Below are positions 45,223 through 54,615 of a stretch of 64,000 nt of DNA, piece after piece; the stretch's first letter is position 1; each line of letters starts with the position of its first letter. The notes beneath the pieces were generated by a model. The model was not told where the DNA came from. It ran no database searches and saw nothing but the letters and a program-made list of their open reading frames with translations. The DNA is taken from contig CAWKAA010000007.1 of NCBI GenBank assembly GCA_963847515.1, forward strand, positions 1,798,001 to 1,862,000, read 5' to 3'. The DNA comes from QHXW01 sp963847515. GTDB lineage: Bacteria; Acidobacteriota; Terriglobia; Bryobacterales; Bryobacteraceae. Both the position numbers and the translations under genes were made by a program.

Positions 45223-46592
45223 ATGCGCACGATTCTGATGGCCCTCGCGGCCGCACTCTCCCTGGCTGCGTCCGATTACAAAGCCGGCATTGGCCGAATC
45301 ATCATCACGCCGGAAAAGCCCATCTACATGTCGGGCTACGCGGGACCGCAATCACGCCTCCGAAGGCGTCATCCACGACCTGTGGGCGAAGGCCTGGCCA
45401 TCGAAGACCGCAAAGGCGCGCGTGTCGTGCCATGGTTACCACGGATCTCATCGGCTTGCCACGCAGCATCGCGGACATGGTGGCGGCGCGCGTCCAGCAA
45501 GCAGTACGGAATCGCACGCGCGCACCTGGTGCTCGAATTCCTCACATACCCATACCGGTCCACTCATACGCCGCAATCTCGAGACCATGTTCGAGCTGAG
45601 CCCGGCCGATAGCCAGGTGGTCTCGGAGTATGCAGCCAAGCTGACCGAGAGACTGGTCGCGGTGATTGGTGCTGCGCTGAACGATCTGTCCCGGCCGAGC
45701 CTGTGGTTCGGCAATGGACGCGCGGCCTTCGCCATCAACCGCCGCCAGAGCCGACGCCAAAGGGAGTGAAAATCGGCGAGAATCCCGAAGGGCCCTACCG
45801 ATCCCGACGTGCCCGTACTCAAGGTAGCGGCGCCCGATGGAAAACTCCGCGCCGTGCTGTTCGGCTACGCCTGCCACAACACCACGCTCACCGGAGAGTT
45901 CTACAAGATCAGCGGCGATTACGCCGGATTCGCGCAGATCGCCATCGAAAAAGCGAATCCCGGCGCTACCGCCATGTTCCTGATGCTCTCGGGCGCCGAT
46001 CAGAACCCCCATCCGCGCGGCACGCTCGAACTGGCCGAGCAGCACGGCACGGAGCTGGCCGCCGAAGTGAACCGCGTGCTTAGGCGAAAAACTCAGCGCG
46101 TGCGCGGCCCCGTGCGCGCAGCGTTTCAGATCGTCGAGCTGGATTTGCGCCGCAGTCGCGCGAAGGGTTCGAGGCGCGGCTCGCAGGAAACCAATGCATA
46201 CCGCGTGCGCCATGCCAAGGCCATGCTGCGGCTGTACGACGAGCGGCAACCCCGTACTCCGCCATTACCCGTATCCCGTGCAGGCTATTCAGTTTGGCAA
46301 AGACCTGACGCTGGTCGCGCTGGGCGGCGAAGTCGTCGTCGATTACGCTCTGCGCATCAAGCGCGAGTTCGGCAGCCAAAGGAATCATCGTTGCCGGATA
46401 TTCCAACGACGTGATGTCCTATATCCCGTCCCTTCGCGTGCTCAAGGAGGGCGGCTACGAAGCCGACCAGAGCATGATCTACTACGGCTTGCCCGGACCT
46501 TACGACGAGCAGGTGGAAGACCGCATCATGACCACCGTCCATCAGGTGATGAAGCGCGTGGGACGGCCGCGCGCGAAAAGGCACGCAATAGC
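45223..46592 (+). pseudogene. Neutral ceramidase-like gene, multiply frameshifted
   Basis: Joined across frames, this encodes a secreted neutral/alkaline ceramidase-type amidase. It has a signal peptide (MRTILMALAAALSLAA), the N-terminal block YKAGIGRIIITPEKPIYMSG, the hallmark NSSHTHTGPLIRRNLETMF (metal and catalytic region), AVLFGYACHNTTLTGEFYKI and FLMLSGADQNPHPRG, then LVALGGEVVVDYALRIKREF and the end VAGYSNDVMSYIPSLRVLKE, then GGYEADQSMIYYGLPGPYDE. At least nine indels separate these pieces. The C-terminal beta-sandwich seems short. Such enzymes cleave ceramides or related N-acyl lipids. Confidence 0.75.
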
Positions 46593-47086
46593 ATGCTGGT
46601 TTCTGTCGAAGAATACCTGCGCACAAGCTTTCCCGATGCGGATCGCGAATATGTCGACGGCCGCATTGTGGAGCGGAACGTGGGAGAAGTTGATCACAGC
46701 GATGTGCAGACTGCAATCGCGCATTACTTGCGAACGCACTACAAGAAACAGGTTTGGGCTGGGGTGGAGGCCCGGGTTCAAGTGAAAAAAACTCGATTCC
46801 GGATTCCCGACGTCACGGTCATGCTTGGCTCAAAACCCTCCGAGCGAATTATCCGCAGGCCACCGGCATAGCTGTAGAGGTGCTTTCGCCGGACGATCGT
46901 GCGTGCGACATCGAGGAAAAAATCAACGACTACCTTGCTTTCGGAGTGCCCTGCGTTTGGGTCATCAATCCGGAGACCCGCCGCGCTTACATCCATACTC
47001 CCAAAGGCAGTCACGAAGCCAAAGACGCCATTTTTCGCACCGAAAGCGCCGGCCTCGAAGTGCCCCTATCCGAACTTTTCGAGTGA
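46593..47086 (+). pseudogene. Uma2-family nuclease, frameshifted
   Basis: A Uma2-family (DUF820, restriction-endonuclease-like fold) protein: MLVSVEEYLRTSFPDADREY, VDGRIVERNVGEVDHSDVQT, VKKTRFRIPDVTVMLGSKPS, then after a shift near 46855 IAVEVLSPDDRACDIEEKIN and DYLAFGVPCVWVINPETRRA. The catalytic PD ... EVxSP ... K elements are all visible across the two frames. One missing base splits it. It may start within the 3' end of the ceramidase gene. These nucleases are common, mobile and of unknown role. Confidence 0.75.
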
Positions 47087-47231
47087 GCTCCGGCGCCACA
47101 GCCGTGTTCTGATGCTCTCGGCGCGAATCACCGAGCGCACCGCGTGCGCCGAAAGGTATGCCATAGAGCTTCTAGACTATTTGACTTTTCCCGGATCGAC
47201 GGCTTACGATCAAAAACCTTGTGAGGAAACG

Positions 47232-48263
47232 ATGACTCGCCGTACCGTGCTGAAGGCAGCAGGCAGAGGAATGGAAGCGGCGGCGATCTCGCTGGCTGCC
47301 GCGGGCGCGTTGGCGCAGAACACAGCGGGAAAGATTCCACTGTCGCTCATTGTGGATGATGGTTCGCCCGTGGACCCTCTGTTCTACGAGATTCCGGGTT
47401 ACGAGACACCGTTCCTGGTCCCGCCGGAGTTCACTGCACGCGTTGCCGAAACGTTCGAGCGTTTCGATTTGCGGGGAAAGCTCACCATCATTCCCATGCC
47501 GAGCTGCCTGGGCCGCATCGACCAATCCCTGAAACGCGTACCGCCCGATCATTTGCAGGCTTTCCTGAAAATTGTGCGCGAAAGGATCGCCCCGCGTTTC
47601 GACATCACCCCCGAGTTCCTCACGCACTTGCGCGCATACGATCTTAAGAAGGGCGGTTACCAGCACATCTTTGAAGACGCCTGGATCACGCGGGCGCCGC
47701 TCGAGGAAGTGGTCGAATACTTCACCCTGGCTTTCCAGATTTTGCAGAACGTCGGCCTGCCGGCAACCGGAATCACGTCCCCGTGGGATTCCGGCATCGA
47801 CGTGGAGAAGAAATACGCTCAGGCGCTAGCTGATGCGCAGTGGAAAGTATTTCAGCGCAAGCTGACCTGGTACTTCCTTTATAGCGTAGGTTCCGGACCG
47901 CCCCGCAAACTCTCGGTGGAGTACCAGGCGCCCGAGCGCGGCCAGACTGTCGTGAGCGTGCCCGCTAACTTCCCCGATATTTTCTGGAGCATGGAGCGCC
48001 CCGTTGCCGAGCGCCGGCTGTTCATTCAAAACAACATCGACCATCTGCTATCGGCAGACGGCCGCACGGGCCGGATTCGCGAATTGATCGAATCGAATCA
48101 TCCGGTAATCCTCCTCACACACTGGCAGTCGCTCTACACGCAGGGCACCGGGCTGGGTCTCGAAGGGCTGACCGCACTCGCCGAGCGCATCCAAAAGGTA
48201 TTCGGCAACAATGTGGAATGGATTTCGTGCTCGGAACGGGCGCGGCGGTTCGTGAACGGTTAA
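47232..48263 (+). CDS. Tat-exported protein, unknown
   Basis: A 343-residue protein with a twin-arginine signal (MTRRTVLKAAGRGMEAAAIS) and GTGAGGAAA before the ATG. The mature part reads SLIVDDGSPVDPLFYEIPGY, then GKLTIIPMPSCLGRIDQSLK, DITPEFLTHLRAYDLKKGGY and, near the end, SNHPVILLTHWQSLYTQGTG. The DD ... H ... H pattern and the alpha/beta layout suggest a polysaccharide-deacetylase-like barrel, but the key residues are not certain. It is intact, in contrast to the three genes before it. The function is unknown. Confidence 0.65.
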   Translation: MTRRTVLKAAGRGMEAAAISLAAAGALAQNTAGKIPLSLIVDDGSPVDPLFYEIPGYETPFLVPPEFTARVAETFERFDLRGKLTIIPMPSCLGRIDQSLKRVPPDHLQAFLKIVRERIAPRFDITPEFLTHLRAYDLKKGGYQHIFEDAWITRAPLEEVVEYFTLAFQILQNVGLPATGITSPWDSGIDVEKKYAQALADAQWKVFQRKLTWYFLYSVGSGPPRKLSVEYQAPERGQTVVSVPANFPDIFWSMERPVAERRLFIQNNIDHLLSADGRTGRIRELIESNHPVILLTHWQSLYTQGTGLGLEGLTALAERIQKVFGNNVEWISCSERARRFVNG

Positions 48264-48309
48264 GAAATCCGGGAAACGCTGCGCCACCGTTTACCGGAGT
48301 CAGAAATGC

Positions 48310-48406
48310 GCGAAATGGGGACTGACTTCTGCGTCCCCAACGCAGCCTACCGCAGCGTCGCTTAACATCCTCACGGTGGACGCAGCGGTCTGTCCCCCGT
48401 TTCGCC
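48310..48406. repeat. Palindromic intergenic element
   Basis: Left arm GCGAAATGGGGACTGACTTC plus TGCGTCC (48310-48336); the right arm (48378-48406) read in reverse is GGCGAAACGGGGGACAGACC plus GCTGCGTCC. The interior (CGCAGCCTACCGCAGCGTCG) can also fold. It shares the GGGGAC core with the element at 15041-15165. Confidence 0.6.
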
Positions 48407-48455
48407 CTTCGCCGTCATTGCAGTAACATTGTGAGACAGCAAGGACGGCATTGCC

Positions 48456-50531
48456 GTGGACCAGGAGCGTTGGCGGAGAGTAGAGGAACTCTTTCACGCG
48501 AGTCTGGAGCGTGGGCCAGAAGCGTGGCAGGCATTCCTCGACGTTGCATGCGGCGAAGACACCGATCTGCGGCGGCAGGTCGAATTGCTGCTGGCAAAGG
48601 AAGAAGAAGCCGGGAGTTTTCTCGAAACGCCCGCAATGCGGGACATTACGGCCACTGAGGTCCTTCCCGGACGGCAATTCGGACCGTATCGCATCGTGTC
48701 TCCATTAGGCGCCGGCGGCATGGGCGAGGTTTATCGCGCGCATGACAGCAAGCTCGGCCGCGACGTTGCCATCAAGACCTTGCCGCCCGAGTTTGCGGGC
48801 GACCCCGATCGGCTGGCGCGCTTCCGCCGCGAGGCGCGTACGCTAGCTTCCCTCAACCACCCCAACATAGCCGCGATCTATGGGCTGGAGGAATCCGGGG
48901 GAACGGACTGCCTCATTCTGGAACTGGTGGAGGGCGAGACGCTGCGCGGTCCGCTGCCCGTCGAGCGGGCACTGGATTACGCGCGCCAGGTCGCCGAGGC
49001 ATTGGAAGCGGCGCACGCCAAAAGAATCATTCACCGCGACCTGAAACCAGCGAACGTCAAGGTCACGCCGCAAGGCAGAGTCAAAGTGCTGGACTTCGGC
49101 CTTGCGAAAGCCATCTGGGGTTCGGATCAGAAACAGGATCTGTCGCAAGCGGCGACCCTGACGGGCACGGAGACCCTTGCCGGGCACATTGTCGGCACAC
49201 CGGGGTACATGAGCCCGGAGCAAGCGCGCGGCAAAGAGGTCGATGAGCGGACGGACATCTGGGCTTTCGGATGCCTGTTATACGAACTGCTCACCGGAAA
49301 GCGCGCATTTTACGGTGAGACCAATCAGGACACTATTGCGGCCGTGCTGGAACGCGAGCCGGACTTGCAGAGTCTGCCTGCGAAAACACCCGCAAAAGTA
49401 CGTGAGCTGCTGCGGTGGTGTCCTCAGAAGGACGCAGGCCGGAGGCTGCAGAGCATCGCTGACGCGCGCAGAACTATCGAGGAAGTCCAGCGCGGGTCGA
49501 AGCGCTGGCAAGCGATTGCCGTCGCGGCGGCAGTTGCCATCCTCGGGATTGGAGTTGCACTTTGGATGCGCGGTCCCGCTCGCACGCCGGATCGCTCCGA
49601 GTGGATTCAGATCACGAATTTTTCTGGTTCGGTGAGTAACCCAGCGCTTTCACCGGATGGGAGGATACTGGCTTTTGTTCGCAGCAGTGGCCGTGAGCAG
49701 ATTTACGTCAAAATGCTGCCGGATGGACCGCCCGTACAACTGACGCACGACGACTTCGACAAAGGAACTCCGGCGTTCTCGCCGGACGGCGCACGAATCG
49801 CATATACCGTCCTGGACTCCGAGTTTCACTGGAACACGTGGACAGTTCCCGTTTTCGGCGGCGAGCCACAGCTGTTGCTGAAGAACGTCTCCGGACTCGT
49901 CTGGACTGGTCCGCGCCAAGTGCTTTTTTCCGAGATCAAGGCGGGGGCCCATATGGGGATCGTGGCGGCGGAGGAGAGCCGAATAGGCCAGCGTGACGTT
50001 TACTTGCCCGCCCATGAACACGCCATGGCACACAAGTCCTACCTGTCACCCGATAGAAAATGCGTGCTTCTGGTAGAAATGGACAAGGACCACCTCTGGC
50101 TGCCTTGCCGCCTGGTGCCGTTTGACGGACGCTCGCCCGGCCGCCCGGTGGGTCCGCCCGGGGCCGGCTGCACCTCTGGCGCGTGGTCTCCTGATGGTAA
50201 ATGGATGTACCTCACTTCGAAGGCGGGAGGAGGCAATCACATCTGGCGGCAGCGTTTTCCCGACGGCCGCCCCGAGCAGGTGACATCCGGGCCAACCGAG
50301 GAGAGAAGCATCGCCATGGCGCCCGATGGCAGGTCCTTTGTTACCGCTGTGACCCTATCGAATGTTGCGATATGGGTTCACGATGTGAGCGGCGACCGGC
50401 TGATTTCGATGGACGGCAACTCCGTTGACCCGAAGTTCACGCCGGATGGCCGAAGGCTATACTACCGGGTCGTAAAGCAGACTCCAGATGCGGCCCGATA
50501 TATGGGCGGAGAGGGGGTGAAGTGTGGGTGA
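48456..50531 (+). CDS. Ser/Thr protein kinase with WD40-like propeller (5' part)
   Basis: A 691-residue frame, starting with GTG. An N-terminal helical segment (about 1-70: WRRVEELFHASLERGPEAWQ) precedes a Hanks-type kinase domain (about 76-340): GAGGMGEVYRAHDS, AIK, HRDLKPANVKV, DFGLAKA and GTPGYMSPEQARG. A transmembrane helix (about 351-367: AIAVAAAVAILGIGVAL) leads to an extracytoplasmic TolB/PD40-like propeller (NPALSPDGRILAFVRSSGRE). The frame ends inside the propeller because one G is missing from a G5 run at 50513-50517. The kinase domain is complete and could be active. This type is abundant in Solibacter-like genomes. Confidence 0.85.
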   Translation: MDQERWRRVEELFHASLERGPEAWQAFLDVACGEDTDLRRQVELLLAKEEEAGSFLETPAMRDITATEVLPGRQFGPYRIVSPLGAGGMGEVYRAHDSKLGRDVAIKTLPPEFAGDPDRLARFRREARTLASLNHPNIAAIYGLEESGGTDCLILELVEGETLRGPLPVERALDYARQVAEALEAAHAKRIIHRDLKPANVKVTPQGRVKVLDFGLAKAIWGSDQKQDLSQAATLTGTETLAGHIVGTPGYMSPEQARGKEVDERTDIWAFGCLLYELLTGKRAFYGETNQDTIAAVLEREPDLQSLPAKTPAKVRELLRWCPQKDAGRRLQSIADARRTIEEVQRGSKRWQAIAVAAAVAILGIGVALWMRGPARTPDRSEWIQITNFSGSVSNPALSPDGRILAFVRSSGREQIYVKMLPDGPPVQLTHDDFDKGTPAFSPDGARIAYTVLDSEFHWNTWTVPVFGGEPQLLLKNVSGLVWTGPRQVLFSEIKAGAHMGIVAAEESRIGQRDVYLPAHEHAMAHKSYLSPDRKCVLLVEMDKDHLWLPCRLVPFDGRSPGRPVGPPGAGCTSGAWSPDGKWMYLTSKAGGGNHIWRQRFPDGRPEQVTSGPTEERSIAMAPDGRSFVTAVTLSNVAIWVHDVSGDRLISMDGNSVDPKFTPDGRRLYYRVVKQTPDAARYMGGEGVKCG

Positions 50532-51223
50532 TGGAATTGAAGTCCGAGCGTTCCGAGGCCCTGGTTCCCGGCTTCCAGACGCTCGACTACGATATCTCCG
50601 CCGACGGCCGGCAGGTAGTGATGGAAGTCGCGGACCGCGACCGCAGGCCTCAGCTTTGGATAGTGGACTCCGACCGGCGGTCACGTCCCCGGCGGATCCC
50701 GAATGTCGAGGGCCGGATGCCGAGGTTTGGTCCCGGTGGTGAGATTTTCTTTCGGACTGCAGGGTTCACATATCGTGTTCGCGCCGACGGAACACAGATG
50801 CGAAAGGCGATCGAACAACAGACCCACCTTCTGCTCGGTGTTTCGCCAGACGGCCGTTGGATCATTGCATGGTCTCCGGCACCGGGCGGCGGAATAGCGG
50901 TGCAGGCTTTTCCGCTTGGCAGCGGGGCCCCGGTCCTCATTGCCGGTACTCTCAATGGTTGGCATTTCTCGCCCGATGGCCGCTTTATATCTGTCTGTGG
51001 CGGACCTGTTAGCAACGGCCGGAGCTATATAATTCCGGTGCCGCCGGGCCGGGCCCTGCCGAAAATTCCGGCGGTTGGATTTCGCTCCGAGGAGGAATTG
51101 GCCAGCCTACCGGGAGCGCGCAGGATCGATGTCCAAGAGGCGGTGCCTGGTTCTTCTTCCGAGGTCTACGCGTTCTATCGGGGCACCGCCCAACGGAACC
51201 TGTACCGCATCCCTATTCCTTGA
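50522..51223 (+). pseudogene. 3' part of the kinase-propeller gene, out of frame
   Basis: The frame continues the propeller: WVMELKSERSEALVPGFQTL, then DYDISADGRQVVMEVADRDR, and further SPDGRWI blades to the end (AQRNLYRIPIP). Adding one G to the run GAGAGGGGGTGAAG at 50511 joins it to the upstream frame (GEGGEVWVMEL) and gives one protein of 922 residues. It has no start of its own worth trusting. The last 11 bp overlap the convergent exported-protein gene. Confidence 0.75.
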
Positions 51224-51650
51224 GCCCACTCGAATGGTCTAACCGGATTTCGGTCCCGCTGAAGACCCCGCCGGGATCGGTCCCAATCCAATTAACCCTA
51301 CTTCCATCCGGCGTGACCACGAAATCGTAGTGGCCGCCTGACAGGTTTGTGGACCCGGTGCAGTCGCTGTTGACTGTGTACGGGCCGGAAATTGTGCCCC
51401 TAGAAATGACGCCGTTCACGCTTATTGTGAAGCCGTTAACGACGTTTCCCTTTCCATCGTAGGTGAGCCATCCAACCGCGGCCAGTGGCCCGACGCCCAC
51501 GACAGTACCCTCGGCGCGCGACATGTAGGTCCCGCGTAAGGTCGCGTTCCCCAGTGGGCACAGCGCGTCCGCATTGTCCGCTTTCAGAGCTTGGGGCGCC
51601 GCGGCAAACGTCATTGCTGCTAGCCCGCAAAATATTACGAGTTTCGTCAT
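51213..51650 (-). CDS. Exported small beta protein, unknown
   Basis: A 145-residue protein with a signal peptide (MTKLVIFCGLAAMTFAAAPQ). The mature part starts ADALCPLGNATLRGTYMSRA and continues as a repeated beta pattern (VGPLAAVGWLTYDGKGNVVN, ISRGTISGPYTVNSDCTGST, DFVVTPDGSRVNWIGTDPGG). Two Cys could form a disulphide. This short beta-barrel-like family is frequent in Acidobacteriota and has no known function. The start at 51650 was chosen because AGGAGG lies 9 bp upstream. It is divergent from the ECF sigma factor gene. Confidence 0.65.
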   Translation of the reverse strand: MTKLVIFCGLAAMTFAAAPQALKADNADALCPLGNATLRGTYMSRAEGTVVGVGPLAAVGWLTYDGKGNVVNGFTISVNGVISRGTISGPYTVNSDCTGSTNLSGGHYDFVVTPDGSRVNWIGTDPGGVFSGTEIRLDHSSGLKE

Positions 51651-51722
51651 GGTTGAAATACCTCCTGACTGTATTCCGGGAACCGGCGGCAAAAGGTGTC
51701 ATCCGGCCCTGAGTTTTTTTGA

Positions 51723-51728
51723 TAAGAT
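51723..51728 (+). promoter_or_regulatory. Candidate -10 box of the ECF sigma gene
   Basis: TAAGAT ends 9 nt before the ATG at 51738; no Shine-Dalgarno site is visible between them. Confidence 0.3.
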
Positions 51729-51737
51729 CGCCACCGG

Positions 51738-52229
51738 ATGACCGTCGAACATTCCGCAGACATCAGCGGGTTGATCGCCGCCTGGGGCAACGGAGATGAA
51801 CAGGCGCTTCGCAGCTTGATGCCTGTCATTTACCCGGAGTTGCGGCGAATCGCCAGGCAACACCTGGGGCGCCATCAACCCGGCCAGACATGGGAGTCGG
51901 CCGCCCTAGCCAATGAGGCGTACCTCAAACTGCTTCGCGCGGGGGGCATTCGCTGCGAAAGCCGCGTCCATTTTCTGGCGCTCTGCTCGCAAATCATCCG
52001 GCGAATCCTTGTGGATCATGCGCGCGGCCGTGGTTATGCCAAACGTGGCGGAAATGCAGAGCGGGTGCCGCTGGACGAGGCGCTGCTTGGGGCGCAGGGT
52101 CGAGGAATCGATATCCCGGCCCTCGACGAAACGCTGGAGTCGCTGGCCAAGATCGATGGCCGCAAGGCCCGGGTCGTCGAACTGCGTTACTTCGGCGGAT
52201 TGAGCATTGAACCTGAATTCCGAAGTTGA
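51738..52229 (+). pseudogene. ECF-like sigma factor truncated by IS1380
   Basis: The frame encodes sigma region 2 (EQALRSLMPVIYPELRRIAR; TWESAALANEAYLKLLRAGG; SQIIRRILVDHARGRGYAKR) and the start of region 4 (LESLAKIDGRKARVVELRYF, GGLSIE). This matches the TIGR02999-type ECF-like sigma factors of Acidobacteriota. Residues after GGLSIE come from the insertion sequence, whose left end starts at about 52212. The helix-turn-helix that binds the -35 element is therefore lost. The missing part is not found beyond the element, so DNA was also deleted. It could at most act as an anti-sigma-binding decoy. Confidence 0.8.
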
Positions 52230-53723
52230 ACGTTGATCGAACCTCCTGTCCGCGGGTTTGGAAAGTGGTTTGGGCTCCGGTTCGGGATCAGGTTATGAGC
52301 GACGGATCCAACTTCGGTGAAGTTGGGATTTGCCAGTTCAAGATGCTGTCCAGCAAGGGAATTCTCGTCTTCAGCCCGCCCCAACTTTCCGACAGATGAA
52401 TCACCAGTCGGCGGCCGGTCCGCCCAAGAATTGCCCCGCAGGTGAGGACCTGAGTCCGGATGGTAGCGGGCTCGCGATAGATCGGCAAACCAGCCGCGCG
52501 CTGGAACTCCCCCAGTAAGTTGAACAGTAGTAACACGGCGCGAAAGGCGGCCTCGGTGGCGAAAAACTGTTTCAGGCAGAAGCCATCGGCGCCCAGGTCG
52601 TGCTTCAACTCGGCGATGCGGTTTTCCATGTCGGCGCGCCGATTGTAGCCCCGCCAGATCTCCTGCGGAGGGTCGCCACAACTGGTGACGAAGACGCGGA
52701 AGGTATAGCCGGGCACGTCGATTAGCTTGCGGCCCACGCTGTCGCGACCCTCGCGCACCTGCTCGCGAATCGCCACGAACCGCCGCTCCACACTCCAGCC
52801 GTGCAACTGGATTCGAAACTCGCCCGCGGCGTAGTCGTCGTCCAACATCGTCCATTGCTCCACTCGCTGGGCGGCACGTTTTACCCATGGGGTGAGACGC
52901 GCCACTACAATGTAGGGCAGCAGGCGCTGTTCCAAAAAGCTCAGCAGCTTGTCATCGAAGAAGCCCGAATCGGCTCTCAGCAAGCGGATCTTTTCGCGCT
53001 GTCCCCACAGCGCGAGAGCTTCTTTGAGAAACTCCTCCACGCCCCGGCTGGTTCCGCAGTTGCCGCTGCGGAGCCACCCGTGGAGGAGAAAGTGCGCTTC
53101 GTTCAGCACGGCCAACAGTGGATGGTGGCTGGGCCGTCCGTGTTTGCGTGGGTTGTGTCCCTTGAGCGAACCTTCCTGCTGGCCGTAACGCTCAAACACC
53201 GTCGAATCCAAGTCCAAGGTGTAGCCCTCCTCGCGCTGCGGCAAACGTTGCATCTGCCATTCGGCCAGTGGTTCGTAGAGGCGCTGGACCTGGCCCATGC
53301 CGAATGCACGAAACAGATTGCGGATGGTGTCGTCGGTAGGAAACCGTTCCAGGCCCATGAGCGCATGTAACGCGCGATCTCCCCGCAGCAGACTGGCATG
53401 CGCGAAGCGTCTGGCTCCCACCAGCACCGATATCAGGAACGCTGTGAAGGTGGAAGTCGGATCGATGTGATTCGGCGACCGCCAGCGAATCGGCATGTGC
53501 TCCCGAACCGCCTTCACAAAACCGATCTTGCCGAGAAACGAAATGAAAACCGCGACACCGCCAAACGGGGTCACGGCGCGTTGCGTCTCGCGCAGGATCA
53601 ACCGCTCATCCGACAACAGGGCGGTGACCTCGCGCGGGACTGGTTTGTCCGTCGCGTTTGATTCCATTTCCCTGTTGTCTCAAATCCTTGGCCCCAATCT
53701 CACGCCGAACTTCGGTTTTCCGG
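52212..53723 (-). mobile_element. IS1380-family insertion sequence
   Basis: About 1.5 kb. The ends are imperfect inverted repeats: CCTGAATTCCGAAGTT at 52212 and, read inward from 53723, CCGGAAAACCGAAGTT. It carries one intact transposase on the minus strand. Flanks are ATTGA on the left and ATTAA on the right: similar, but not an exact target duplication. The right flank is a different gene from the left one, so one side has been rearranged. Confidence 0.8.
52288..53667 (-). CDS. IS1380-family transposase
   Basis: A 459-residue DDE transposase of the IS4-related IS1380 family, with no stop or frameshift. Typical blocks: FGGVAVFISFLGKIGFVKAV, FPTDDTIRNLFRAFGMGQVQ, the first catalytic Asp in YTLDLDSTVFERYGQQEGSL, the second in IRLLRADSGFFDDKLLSFLE, and a C-terminal Glu region (RADMENRIAELKHDLGADGF). 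Length is normal for the family (about 440-460). It inserted into the ECF sigma factor gene, which it cut. Confidence 0.9.
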   Translation of the reverse strand: MESNATDKPVPREVTALLSDERLILRETQRAVTPFGGVAVFISFLGKIGFVKAVREHMPIRWRSPNHIDPTSTFTAFLISVLVGARRFAHASLLRGDRALHALMGLERFPTDDTIRNLFRAFGMGQVQRLYEPLAEWQMQRLPQREEGYTLDLDSTVFERYGQQEGSLKGHNPRKHGRPSHHPLLAVLNEAHFLLHGWLRSGNCGTSRGVEEFLKEALALWGQREKIRLLRADSGFFDDKLLSFLEQRLLPYIVVARLTPWVKRAAQRVEQWTMLDDDYAAGEFRIQLHGWSVERRFVAIREQVREGRDSVGRKLIDVPGYTFRVFVTSCGDPPQEIWRGYNRRADMENRIAELKHDLGADGFCLKQFFATEAAFRAVLLLFNLLGEFQRAAGLPIYREPATIRTQVLTCGAILGRTGRRLVIHLSESWGGLKTRIPLLDSILNWQIPTSPKLDPSLIT

Positions 53724-53724
53724 A

Positions 53725-54546
53725 TTAATGCGTCATGGCGTACACGACGTAGTTGACGCCAATGCGAATCCCCAGGTCGGAGAATTTTACGGGATACCGC
53801 GGTTCGTCCGCCCATTCCCAGGAATCGCCGAGGTCCGAATTCACGGAAATGGCTACCATGATCCGGCGCTTGTCGTCGTAGATGCCGCGCCAGTGCGCCC
53901 CCTTGCCGTCCTTCTTGTATCCGCGGTCCAAGTGTTCCGAGCCTGGAATCTGGTACCGGGTGTCGAGATCGTATACCGTGTGAAAGATGGCGTCGTCGTC
54001 CGGGATATCGACGATAGGGCGGTCCGGAAAAACTCGGGCCATGCTGCGCGCGAATACCTCCCACTCTTCGGTTCCGTGGAGATCGTCGGCCATGAAGAAG
54101 CCGCCGCGAAGCAGATATTCGCGCAGCACCTTGGCCTGAGGATCGGTCAAGCCCCATTCGCCGACCTGAACGGCGTAGAGCCAGGGCCAGTGGAACACAT
54201 CGTCTCCATCTTCCAGGCTCACGGGCTGCTCGACGGAGCGGGTATGGACGCGGGTAAGGCGCCGCAGAGCTTGTGAGAAATGCCGGTCTGCTCGCGGATA
54301 ATCCTGCGTCCATAGCGACAACCCGAGCCGCCAGTCGCCGTCATAGCGTCCGCGATAGCCGTCGTTGGGACCCGGCGGAAACATCAGGCGGGCAAAAGCC
54401 CATTCGGTCTTCTCCTCCCAATCCGGAGGCAGTTCGAACCTTCGGTATTCCACGCCGGGATATTGCCGAAAGGGCTGTTGGACGGCGTACATGGCGCTGA
54501 AGAAGGCCAGACAGCATGCACATCCCAACAGCCTACTGTATCTCAT
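53725..54546 (-). CDS. Exported DUF4159 protein
   Basis: A 273-residue protein with a signal peptide (RYSRLLGCACCLAFFSAMYA) and a DUF4159 domain: FAFARLMFPPG-like EWAFARLMFPPGPNDGYRGR, WSLWTQDYPRADRHFSQALR (as GLSLWTQDYPRADRHFSQAL), LREYLLRGGFFMADDLHGTE and the end FSDLGIRIGVNYVVYAMTH. The fold is related to class I glutamine amidotransferase-like ThuA domains. Its role is unknown; it is frequent next to MoxR/VWA genes, which are absent here. I start it at ATG 54546; a GTG lies 3 codons earlier. The stop directly abuts the IS1380 end. Confidence 0.8.
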   Translation of the reverse strand: MRYSRLLGCACCLAFFSAMYAVQQPFRQYPGVEYRRFELPPDWEEKTEWAFARLMFPPGPNDGYRGRYDGDWRLGLSLWTQDYPRADRHFSQALRRLTRVHTRSVEQPVSLEDGDDVFHWPWLYAVQVGEWGLTDPQAKVLREYLLRGGFFMADDLHGTEEWEVFARSMARVFPDRPIVDIPDDDAIFHTVYDLDTRYQIPGSEHLDRGYKKDGKGAHWRGIYDDKRRIMVAISVNSDLGDSWEWADEPRYPVKFSDLGIRIGVNYVVYAMTH

Positions 54547-54557
54547 ACGTGGCACGT

Positions 54558-54597
54558 CTAGTGGCCTGTCGCAACCGCTCCCTTCCGGTCACGGGTC
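54558..54597. repeat. ACCGCTCCCT-family intergenic repeat
   Basis: CTAGTGGCCTGTCGCAACCG followed by CTCCCTTCCGGTCACGG. Both parts match the element at 5680-5789. It lies between the DUF4159 and Gfo/Idh/MocA genes. Confidence 0.6.
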
Positions 54598-54615
54598 ACT
54601 ATCATTATCTCGCGC

